Positions 23,674-33,530 of a stretch of 64,000 nt of DNA are shown here, piece after piece. Position numbers and translations under genes: made by a program. The notes under the pieces were generated by a model that saw only the letters and a list, made by a program, of their open reading frames with translations, searched no databases and was not told where the DNA came from. Each line of letters opens with the position of its first letter. Positions within the stretch are counted from its first letter, which is position 1. The stretch is taken from the NCBI RefSeq assembly GCF_030272615.1, contig NC_081407.1, positions 263,548,574 to 263,612,573 on the forward strand, read 5' to 3'. Source of the stretch: Cryptomeria japonica. Taxonomy: Eukaryota; Streptophyta; Pinopsida; Cupressales; Cupressaceae.

Positions 23674-26600
23674 ATGGCTCCTAAAAGGGAATTTTCTGGT
23701 AAAGTTGATTATCTTGAAAGAAGTGTGTGTGATGACTTCTTAGAGCAGTTGACGCTGTCAACCAACCAGGCCTCTAAGGCCAAAGAATTAGTACCCAGGG
23801 CTCCCCGACTGAGAATTGGAGAAGGATTATATGATAAGGGTAATTGGTTAAGAGACCCACAGGTTGGGCTGTCTGGGTTGGGGTTATTTAAAATCGGTTT
23901 TGGAATGAGGAATTCTCCTGCTCCTCAAAATAGCATTTGGGAATTAGATGTTGGGAGATTGGTAGTCCCAGGGGTGTTCATGGATACAGATTTGTTAACC
24001 CAAATGGCATTGAATTATGATTCAGTTACCAGGTGTATCCGGGATGTGAATGGAAAAACCCTCGTGGAGATAAATGCAGAAGAGCTGAGAAAAGCGTTTG
24101 GGCTTAGTGAGTTTACCAATTTCTTGGAGCCTATAAACTTCACACAATTAGCTCAGGTATACAGGGCACAGAGGACTCATCTCAGGAATGGGCCTCTCAA
24201 AGAACTTTTTCTGAAAGTAGGGGGGTTAGCAGTTGTAGGGCCCAATACACAAGAGCCTTTTTCATTAAGTATGTTTACCTTAAGGGCAAAAGGGATGTAC
24301 TGGGCACTCTGCCAAGTTCTAGGAGAGGATGCTAAATATAATATGCGAAATCATTATCTGTTAATGATTGTTCAAATTCTGAATCCTTCTCTTGCTATTA
24401 CATTTGATTATGCCTCCTATATTGCTGATGCTATCCATGGAGGATTGATGGGGATAAAGAATGGGAAGGTGGATAGGCCATTTGGGTGGTATTCACTATT
24501 GATGCACCTCTTCCTCTTCAAAGGTGGAGATTATTTTGCCAGTGGAATGGACCTGGTAAAAGAAAAGGAGGGAGAAAAGATGCCGGTACAATTATGGAGT
24601 ACCGTATTGTCATGGGATAGAGAGGATGCAAGTTTTCTAAAGTTTGATAAATACTTTGCATCCAAGATAAGGACTCTTATTTGCTCTGACAATCCACGAG
24701 TCCCCAAGGCTCTTCTGGAATTCTTAAGACCAAAAGAATTCGTAGAGAATGTCAAGATTGTTCATAACTAGGGTGATATGTATTTGTATCCAGTGTCCAT
24801 AGTGTTTAGGGTCTTTGGTTTCAGAGGCACCCCATTTTTGTTACCATACCAGGTCCCCCTCAAAGTGGGAATAGCTGAGATTCTCAGACAAATTGGTGAC
24901 TTGCAAGAGGCAGAGTTAATAGGCCGAGGTAAAGGGACTATTTTCCCTACAGCTACAGTAGCCCACCAATTTGTGATCACCAAGGGAGGCTGGAAATGTT
25001 TTGAGGATTTCCTTAAACCCTACCATTTGTCCACTGCAGTGTCTAGATGTGCTGACCCGGAGGATTTCTACAATGGTGTATTCCGGAAGAAAGTAGCATG
25101 CAGAGGTAGGCCCCATCAATTCCACTTTCCTGAAGACCTCATCAGGAATGAATTTGATTTAGATGAACAGGAGTTGAGGAAGGAAAAATGGGTGGCTTAC
25201 AGGAAGGCCCTGGATTTTGTGCATCAATTTGATGCTAGCTATGACCCATTGTCTAGCTTCTTCCCATTGGAAGAAAAGATAAAATTTTTGATTATTTGTT
25301 TTGAGGATGTGATGCAGACAATAAAGGAGAAAAGGGAAGTTGTAATTAAAAACAACCCTGAGAAAGCAAGAATGATTTTGGGAAAATCAGCTCCTATTAA
25401 AGCCATCCCTCCTGGTGATTACACCCTGCATAAGAAAGCAGGTTACAGTGTGTTGGTGTCTGCAAGAGGGGAACCCTCTTCATCCAAAGGGAAGAGGAAA
25501 ACACATGAAGTCATTCACATACAAGACAGCCCAAAGAAGCAGAGGGTGGGGAAGGAGGTGCAATCAGATACACCCTTATATTCCCCATCCCAATCCCCTC
25601 TCCACATTGGAGACGAACAAGCAGCAACTGAATACCTCTCTCAGTTGGGCAGCTTAGGGGAGATTGCGTATACATATGATGAAGTGGAAGAAGGGATGCC
25701 AGAAGAGCCCATTGAAGCACAAATGGACATCACTTCAACTGAACTCAAAGGCTAGGAGTGGGATCCTGAGATAAAGAAGGCCACTAGTGCCTTTCTAGCG
25801 GATGATAGTTTTGTCACATCTGAAGCATTTGTGCAGTTTATCTAGAGACAACATATAGATAAGTATAATGCTAGATGTGAAACAAGAAAGGTAGAACAAC
25901 CTGATAAAGATCTAGCCTTAGTGGAGGAAGAAATAAAACAGGAGATGATGGAAGAATTCAAAACCATCACTCCTGAACAGGGAAGAGATTTAGTAGCACA
26001 AGCTGGAGTGCTCATTCTATCAGAATGGAATATTACTGATGCTCTGGTGCTGGATGCACTGAGAAAAGAAACCAAACCCATGGAAGGGGTTACATTCAGT
26101 AAAGACAATGCTGCTCTAGTCATGTGGTCCCTTAAGAGAAATGAGGACAAGAAGGGTAAAGACACCACAGGGACAAGTCACATTGGTGGATTAATGGTTA
26201 AGAGAGTAGAGAGTACAGGGGTAGTAGAGGCCACTAGCACAGTGTTGGAGACTGCCAAATTTAGTGTTGCAGTAGCCGAGAAGGATGCTAAAGAAAAGGA
26301 AGCCCTCCAGCTCAAATTGGAAATAGTCTTGAAGGCTTATGACAGTGCCAAGGAGGAAATAAGAGGCAAGGAGAGTATTATTGCCAGATTGCAGAGCCAA
26401 TTAGCAGGACAACGTCAACAGGGTGAGTCTTCAACATTAATGATCACCTCTTCCCCTGCAAGACCTCCACCTACTAGCCCCATTATTGAGATCCCACCAT
26501 CTCCTGCACCTTCCAGCTCTCAGATGATAGAGATAACTCCCCAAGAATTGGAGAGTCTTAAGCAAACCCAGGCCTATTATGCAGCGAAGTATGAAGAAAA

Positions 26601-27318
26601 GATTAAGGCCACAGTCTCCAGTTTTGCAGACACTATAAATGCTTCACTCCTTCACAATAGTGTAGGAAAAGTCATGGAGATATGGACTGAGTTGAGAAGA
26701 GATAAGGCCATCTTGACACCCATTTTTGACCGATGGAGGCCTAGGGAGCAGGATTTGGAGTTCATGTGTGTTTCCTGTGATGAAGCAAGGGCAAATCCCA
26801 TTATAAAGGCTACTTCTGATGTTGCTAAAGTTTTAATGCAATTAGCTGCAGATGTAGACAATATGGACAGGAAGGTCAATTTGTGCAAAAAGGAATACAA
26901 TGATCAAGTTTTTGAGTTGCTTCCAGGAATTTTTGCCAATCCAGACCAGCTGAAAGACAAACAGGTATGGCTCAGTGAGATAGATGCAAAGTTGTCAGCA
27001 AGGGTCAAAGGAATCATTGATCTCGATGACACCTCATTCTTTGTTCTAACCATACAGGAAATAGAAAGAATTAAATCACACTACAGTTTTCTTAACTCAG
27101 AAGTCAACAAACTGAGGAATTCTTGGAAAGGGTTGACTAAGGTTAAAAGTGATGTGATTAATTTTGTATGGCCGACCGAGGAGACGTATAGTGAGTGGGG
27201 AGTTAAATATTCCACTCGAGATCCGGAGCAGTTAGAGAGTGTCCCTGAAGGGCCAGAAGAGGTTGCAACTGAACAACCCGTCCAACAGACTGCTGAAGAA
27301 GCTGAAAAGAGCGCATAA
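23674..27318 (+). pseudogene. G3 long ORF (1,215 codons, three in-frame TAGs), Transposase_32-like N-terminus
   Basis: Starts at ATG 23674 (MAPKREFSGK; context CAAATGGC) and stays open in one frame to TAA after EEAEKSA, except for TAG at 24769-24771, 25753-25755 and about 25843. N-terminal domain (residues about 60-360): VNGKTLVEINAEELRKAFGL and DRPFGWYSLLMHLFLFKG recall plant transposon-associated Transposase_32 proteins. The middle has a bipartite NLS-like KGKRKTHE..SPKKQRVG. The C-terminal half is helical and charged, with coiled-coil stretches, a P-rich linker (PARPPPTSPIIEIPPSPAP) and a Q/E-rich tail. No catalytic polymerase, protease or integrase motif is seen. It lies 930 bp upstream of the PBS, which puts it in the LTR or in flanking DNA. 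Ogre/Tat gypsy elements have an extra ORF before gag, but downstream of the PBS. A host gene is possible but less likely. Confidence 0.7.
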
Positions 27319-28248
27319 CTAAAATTGTAACTTCTTCAATTTTTGAAGTAATTGTAACAAACTTTCTTCAAGAAGTCCGAAGCTTTGTGCATCCATATTG
27401 TTATAAATGGATACCAGGACTAGAGAGAAAGGGATCACAAAATTTTTGTAAGAAAACGCTGCAGAAATATTATCTGCGCTTTTCCAAAGATTAATGGAGA
27501 ATCAGACTTTTGTAGAATTTTTTCAAATGAATATCAATATACAGGCCATCAATTTTGAGTAAAGCTTTGCGTCGTCTTCAAACTTGTCCTTAAGTTTATT
27601 TACTTTGTTTCATTCAGAATAGTCTAGGATTTTTCTGTTTGAATGGAATTGTAAGGCAATCTCAGTATGGGTGTTTCTAGCTTTTCTCTTTAGGAGGGAA
27701 ATTAAACATGCACAACCACTCTACCAGTAAATACTTTAGGAGAAACTTTGAATTTGAGGACCATAGTTTATTTTGAAGTGATTAGATCCTTGTTGATGTT
27801 AGGCATTTACAGGGATAAATGGAAGCCGAGTTGATGGGAGGTATAGAGATACCTCATTTCAGGAGTTTTATTTGAGTTTGAGTGACTCTGTAGCCTTGGA
27901 TAAAGCACTGGTATTAATCTGAGGCCTTTATTGCATTATTTGTCGATCAAATATGTTGAAATTGAGTATTGTTTCCCCCTTTGTTTTCAATTGTTTTTCA
28001 AGGTGAATAAATCCACTGGTTTTCTAGACTGGTTTGCTGTGGATTTGTTGCTTAAGAGTGTGGAGTTAATTCACAGAAGGTATACCCACCTGGGCTCAAA
28101 GAAAGGTCCGAAGAGTAGAAGGTCTAACCAAACCTTGTCATATGTTGTCTCTAGAATCCCTTTCTCCATGATGTCTCTTCGGCAGTCATTTTAGGTTGTA
28201 TTATTTTGAGGGCATTGAAGAGGAATCAGATTTTGAGAACAACAAAAG
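27319..28248 (+). other. Non-coding stretch between G3 ORF and PBS (U5-like)
   Basis: 930 bp with no convincing frame; ends in TTTTGAGAACAACA at 28244, a plausible LTR 3' end (CA) four bases before the PBS. Confidence 0.5.
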
Positions 28249-28267
28249 TGGCGACTCTGCTGGGGAC
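28249..28267 (+). promoter_or_regulatory. Primer binding site, tRNA-Arg type (G3)
   Basis: TGGCGACTCTGCTGGGGAC. Its complement ends in ..GAGTCGCCA, as plant tRNA-Arg does, and this PBS type is known from the Tat/Ogre lineage of gypsy elements. It fixes the plus orientation and the LTR/interior border of G3. The first 12 bases (GTGGCGACTCTG) recur at 28374-28385 after a perfect stem-loop. Confidence 0.85.
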
Positions 28268-28358
28268 AATTATCACAAAGATATACACACAGAATCTGTG
28301 CCAAGACTTGTGGAAAGTATTGTTGTGTTTGTGAGTAAGACTGCTTGCGTCTATATTT

Positions 28359-28374
28359 CCCACAGCTTTGTGGG
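28359..28374 (+). other. Stem-loop in the G3 leader
   Basis: CCCACA / TGTGGG (6-bp perfect stem, GCTT loop), directly followed by the partial PBS repeat GTGGCGACTCTG. Leader stem-loops near the PBS often serve dimerisation or packaging; here that is a guess. Confidence 0.55.
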
Positions 28375-28441
28375 TGGCGACTCTGTTATTTTTGAACCAG
28401 TCCTTGTGAGATATAAACTTTCTAAAATAAAGACAAACAAG

Positions 28442-30154
28442 ATGCAAGGAAATAAGCATACAAGATCATTTATGAAGAAACATCCTCGTGAAACCCTGCA
28501 AGAAGGTCTGCCCGAGCAATCACGAAGAGGCCAGAAGAGATCTGTGATGCATGAGCCATCAAATGCTGCATGGGTGCAGAAAAACAACAATATTGGTAAG
28601 ATGCCTGACCGACCTGTTTATGCAAAGTCAAATTCATCTTCAAGAGATTCGGATCAGGATATTTTAGGTTTTCATTCAGGACTGTTTGGAAATATTGATG
28701 ATATGCCTATTTTAAGTCGAGATTTATCACATGCTAGTGTTTCCGCAAAAGATAGAACTAGTTCAAATGCTATTAGGCACTCTGTTCCTAGGACGATAGA
28801 TGGGAACATTAGTTTGATTGATATAGATCAAATTAATGTATCGGATTCTGAAGAAAACTATCCTGATGAGGATAAGATGTCTCAAGAAATTGAAGAATTA
28901 AATAAAAGGGTTCATCATTTAATATCCTTGAGGGCCCAAAAAGAGGCAAATAAGGAAAAGGAAGTTAAAGCCAAAATGATGGAGAGAGATAGGCTTCTTA
29001 GACAGATAGCTGATCTTGAAGTCCTTGCCAAAGACAAAGAAAAGAGTGATCAAGAAGGCCCGGTGATCAGGGAAATCTTAACCCCTAAGATCAGACCAGT
29101 TCCTAAGTCAGTAGCCCAGCCAAGTAAAGAAGTCCCTAATGATTCCCAACTCCCTAAAGTTAATTTAAACAAAGGGAAACAGATATGGGTAGATGATGGA
29201 GTAGAGTCTAAAACTGCAGAAGGGATTTCTCATAGGATCCTAGCACATGAGAGAGAGATGGAAAGGATGAGGAAGGAAAAGGAAGACCTCCAAATGGAGT
29301 TGGAAAAGGCTGAGTTAGAAGCTGCAAATCAGGAAGTTAAGAGAAAGATTAACTACCTAAAAGCTCCCCCTATTACATTCCCATCAGAAGATCTTAGTAA
29401 GCCTAATCCCCAACAAATTTCTCTCCCTCAGGTCAATATCCAACCAGCAGTGCACACTAACATTGCTTTAGTAAGCCACATACCTTCAAATAAGCAGTAC
29501 ACCCAAACATCTCAATCCCCAATCCCAAAGGCTAAGATGATTATGGGGAATAATAATACTGTTTCCCCTTTTCAAAGAAGGCCGATTAATCTAGAACAAT
29601 ATAAGCAATTGTTTTTTGATGGGATCCCAGGATATCCAAATCATGTTCCCACTGAGTTAAGAGACAAACTCCATAAATTTGCCGGGAACAATGCAGTCAG
29701 TGCTGAGGAACATCTCAAATCTTTTGGGGATTTGATAAATGATTATGAGATAGTTGATGAAGATGTGATTATGAAACTGTTTGTTCAATCCCTGGTTGAT
29801 GATGCAAGAGATTGGTACAGAGGTCTTCCAGTAGCCAGCATAGGTTCATGGGAGGAATTCAAAAATTGCTTTCAAGAACAGTATGGTGATAAGACTAATG
29901 TGAGTTTCATGCTGAATGAGTTCAATAATATTAGAAAATCTGAAAATGAAATAGTCACTGATTTTAATGCTAGGTTCCAAAAGGCTATGCATAGATTATA
30001 TCAGGTAATGAGGCTAGATGACAATATGTGCCTTAACACCTATTATAATGCATTTGATTCTAAGATGGCTTACATTCTCAGAGATAAAAATCCTCATAAC
30101 TTGAGGGATGCCTTTAGAATTGCCATAAATGTTGAAAGTAATAGAAAGGGATAA
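28442..30154 (+). CDS. G3 gag protein (Ty3/gypsy), 570 aa, open
   Basis: ATG 28442 (MQGNKHTRSF) lies 175 bp after the PBS, and the frame is uninterrupted to tandem TAATAA (30152-30157). The first 200 residues are disordered and polar. Two charged coiled coils follow (near EEIEELNKRVHHLISL and MERMRKEKEDLQMELEK). The C-terminal third is the retrotransposon gag core (PF03732 type): HLKSFGDLINDYEIVDEDV, SLVDDARDWYRGLPVASIG, WEEFKNCFQEQYGDKTN, ARFQKAMHRL. The frame ends at once after the core (INVESNRKG), without the zinc knuckle or protease that normally follows. Either a nonsense change cut it or the element carries gag only. The protein would form the particle shell. The preceding frame up to 28196 reads through the PBS and is not coding. 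Confidence 0.8.
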   Translation: MQGNKHTRSFMKKHPRETLQEGLPEQSRRGQKRSVMHEPSNAAWVQKNNNIGKMPDRPVYAKSNSSSRDSDQDILGFHSGLFGNIDDMPILSRDLSHASVSAKDRTSSNAIRHSVPRTIDGNISLIDIDQINVSDSEENYPDEDKMSQEIEELNKRVHHLISLRAQKEANKEKEVKAKMMERDRLLRQIADLEVLAKDKEKSDQEGPVIREILTPKIRPVPKSVAQPSKEVPNDSQLPKVNLNKGKQIWVDDGVESKTAEGISHRILAHEREMERMRKEKEDLQMELEKAELEAANQEVKRKINYLKAPPITFPSEDLSKPNPQQISLPQVNIQPAVHTNIALVSHIPSNKQYTQTSQSPIPKAKMIMGNNNTVSPFQRRPINLEQYKQLFFDGIPGYPNHVPTELRDKLHKFAGNNAVSAEEHLKSFGDLINDYEIVDEDVIMKLFVQSLVDDARDWYRGLPVASIGSWEEFKNCFQEQYGDKTNVSFMLNEFNNIRKSENEIVTDFNARFQKAMHRLYQVMRLDDNMCLNTYYNAFDSKMAYILRDKNPHNLRDAFRIAINVESNRKG

Positions 30155-30157
30155 TAA

Positions 30158-32720
30158 TCTTCTCAATGCATTCTAAATCCAAATCTTGTACGAAATTACG
30201 GATTTCTCCTGCACTTTCCAATTGAATATATGGATGGGGTGAAGATGAGCTGAAAGGCTCAGAACTCATGATGCAATGTCATGTCATTCATCATGGTATA
30301 TATATTGCAGTTATAATATTGGTTATGTTTAGTTTTCAGATGATTTTGATAGACTGATTTTGTTTAATTGTGATAGTTTAGTTGAATGAAACATTTGATA
30401 TAGATATACACGGAACAGTTTAAATCACACACATCAAGCTTACGATTTTAGATTTAAAAGTGTTAAACACTCAGAGTTGACTAACATTTTCTAAGCTTAA
30501 TATGTTGCCTAAAGAATGTGGTCACACTAAGAATACACTTCTAAACACTTATAGTTACTAACATCCTCTAGGCTTAATATGTTGCTTAGTGTATGTGATT
30601 TAAGGCTAGGGGATATATGCTTACTCAACATGTTATATGAAACCATTTAAAACATAGATAATGATCTCGATATAGTTAAGCTTGTTATCTTAAAACTCGA
30701 ACTATCAAAATATGATTCTTCTATTTAGGAAATTGTAGAGGAGAATTTCTCCACATAGATACTTACAATATATATATGATATTTCATTTCAGAATCAAAA
30801 TGTGTAAAAGAATACATATCTTGTCTTTTTATCATTTTTTATTTTAAATAATGCTTGTTTTTTGTTATAAATAAATTAGCATTATAATTTAAATATTTCA
30901 TTTTTTTCATTTTAGTAGATTTCAAAGCATTCAAGATTATAGTTGTGTTTTATTTCCTTAAATTTGATGAACAAAACTTTAAATTTTAAATTTTAAAATG
31001 AACTTTAACACCTTGCCAACCTTTTCACTAGCCATTGTGATCCAATTAAGTGCATGTTTGTGTTGATATATGTATTGTATTAATGTATTTAAATATATCC
31101 ATTCATTTATTTAAAATAATGTACTAGAATTGTCAAACAAAACCAAGGAATCATTGTAACTAATTCATGAGAGAATATCAAAACATTGTTGAAGCACTAC
31201 ATCAACTTACATCACTATGGAGCAGTTGCATGCTTGTTTGTTGTCTTGGATTCTTACTCAAAAGTAGTTGAATTAAAAAAGACTCATTAAGAGATTAAAG
31301 AGATGAGGCAACACCAAGCTAGGGAAGGTGATAGCCCCCAAGACTTGGGAGCTTATAAATCTAAAATATCAAGATAAAAGGAGCAATGTGATCAAAATAG
31401 GTAACATTTGCATGGAGAATTCAAAAGAAAAAGGGTATCGAATCTAACGGATAGTAGGATCCAAAGAAACTTACTAGGAGTCATAAAGCACAAGGCATGA
31501 CCTTTCTGTCTAGTAAAAATCCACAGATATCTAATAGGAGTTATGTCACAACAAGAGTCACATAGGTCTAGCAAGTTGTGTTATTCTAGGTGACTCATGC
31601 TAAGGTGAAGGTCGCACATAGGTTTAGTAAGTTGTGTTATTCTAAGTGAGTTTCTTGCAAACAATTTACAAAGAAAACCCCTTTAGTTTTCTATGTTATA
31701 TATATAAGAGACTCCAAGATGGGTGTTGCAATGACATGAGGAATTTTTTTGTCGGATGGTACTACAAAATGGGTATTATAGAGGCACCAAAAAAAATCAT
31801 GGTGTGTTCATAAAGTGAAACACATAATGAAGTTTATGCCCTTGCACTAAAGTAATTGTGTATGCCAATCGGGAGCAATTTATTTAAGGTTACATACATC
31901 CAAAGACAAGCATATCACAATTCTGAAATGCTCCCATACATAAGAAAGTCAAAGGTGATGCTCACAAAAAAAAGTATTGAGCATAAGGGATCCAAAATTT
32001 TGAGATAGTATGCACATCAAAAAAATCATGTGTATAGGTCAATGTGATTTTGAATTGACATCATCTCCCAAATACAATAGAACCGCATGCACAAAGGAAG
32101 AAGAGCATAAAATATGAATGAAGGATCTTTTTGTGTCAACATGGAAGAGACCAAATGCTTCAACGCTTTGCATTATCCCTAAAAGACAACACGAGCACAT
32201 TTATGCCAAAAAAAAATTTATAACAAAAAATATATATGACATATAGAAGAATCAAGATATGAATAAAAGAATGTCACAACAGGGTCACTCTCTTTATGTC
32301 CTTGTTCCAATAGAGCCTCAAGGGTCATCCAAAGAGAGCCTAACAAAAAATACATGCTAAGAAACACATCATAGTGGGGTAAAATTGCATGCAAGCTAAC
32401 AAACAAAAATAAAGTGCTACTATGCAAATGAGATAGTTTAGCAAATCATCCACCTCCCAAGCTTGCTCATCAATATATATTTTGGTGGATAAGATGCTAA
32501 AGCAAATATGGCTAATATAGGATATGAAGTTATTTCTATTGTCAAATGTGGAGCATGCTCTAATGATGGATCATAGTGTGTCACTATGAGATAAAGTGAG
32601 TGCATGCTTTAGAAAATATCAAAGAGAAATCATCATTTTCGACATTTTGAACTATATTGCTAGAATCACTACTCAAGAGGATACACTCAAGAAGAGGCCC
32701 TAGGATAGGATAGATCGAGG
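30158..32720. other. AT-rich DNA with no gene
   Basis: No credible frame and no LTR termini were recognised, so the 3' end of G3 and the 3' end of G1 cannot be placed. One feature is an imperfect ~80-bp direct duplication at 30463-30590, around CTTAATATGTTGC. Confidence 0.5.
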
Positions 32721-33035
32721 CACTTTGTGATGAACAGTGAATACCAAGACATAGTACTTTGTGATGAACAAGGAGTACCAAAAAGAGCAACACTTTGTGA
32801 TGAACAGGGAGTACCAAAAAGAGCAGCACTTTGTGATGAAAAAGGAGTACCAAAAAGAGCAGCACTTTGTGATGAATAGGGAGTGCTAGAACATGTAGTA
32901 CTTTGTGATGAACAGGGAGTACCACTAGGATAAATAGCAACACTTTGTGATGAACAGTGAGTGTCACTAGGATAGAGTATCATAAGCACTTAAGATAAAA
33001 ATCAGCATTTTATGATGAACAGTGAATGCCACTAT
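32721..33035. repeat. 36-bp minisatellite upstream of the PMD frame
   Basis: Eight units with core ACTTTGTGATGAACAGGGAG start near 32721, 32755, 32791, 32827, 32863, 32899, 32941 and 33006; the central five are spaced exactly 36 bp. Because 36 is divisible by 3, the minus strand stays open and encodes a repetitive peptide (VHHKVLLFLVLP), which is a by-product rather than a gene. Confidence 0.85.
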
Positions 33036-33131
33036 GACTAACATAGGTGATTTGCTTGACTGCAGGAAGACCTACCTATGCTAGAGTCATGAGAGAGATT
33101 CTCGTCGACTCAGAGTTTGCGAGTAGAGATG

Positions 33132-33530
33132 ACATTTTAGGAGAGAGCAGCGGTTCAGGCTATGGGCCTGCGACTCATTCTGTATGTGCCTGAGTTTTGG
33201 GCGAACATGGGATTGCTGACTGTGCTGGCTGAGAGATGGCACTCAGAGACATGTATATTTAATTTGCCAATGGGTGAGATGACAGTCACCTTAGAGGATG
33301 TATACAAGATACTGAGGATACCGATCGATGGGGAGTTAGTACCATACGATCAAGACGGAGACAAGGATGCACTGAGACAAGTGTTCCAGGATCCGAGATT
33401 GGAGATGAGGGTTGGACATATGGCCTGGGACATGATGACAGCGATAGGACTGGCACTACTAGTAGTGCTAGGAGGAGTGATCAGTGGGTTCTTATGTATC
33501 ATTTTTGTACCATTTTGTATGATGATGTAG
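33132..33530 (+). pseudogene. Plant mobile domain (PMD) protein fragment near G1
   Basis: Open from MGLRLILYVPEFWANMG (33162) to TAG at 33528. LAERWHSETCIFNLPMGEMT, VTLEDVYKILRIPIDGEL and MAWDMMTAIGLALL match the N-terminal half of PF10536-type PMD proteins and the fragment at 10890-11240. The C-terminal half is missing: after about 122 codons the frame turns hydrophobic and stops. It runs opposite to G1 and lies beyond the G1 integrase end, where an antisense accessory ORF would sit. Intact PMD proteins in plants are linked to silencing and development, but this fragment is unlikely to function. Confidence 0.7.

Noticed and set aside
32584-32989. Repetitive minus-strand frames (HHKVLLFLVL and CSSQSAALFGTP peptides)
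   Set aside because: Direct by-product of the 36-bp tandem repeat; two overlapping frames are equally open.
10890-33530. PMD frames as host MAIN-like genes
   Set aside because: Both are truncated, broken and embedded in retroelement DNA on the antisense side.
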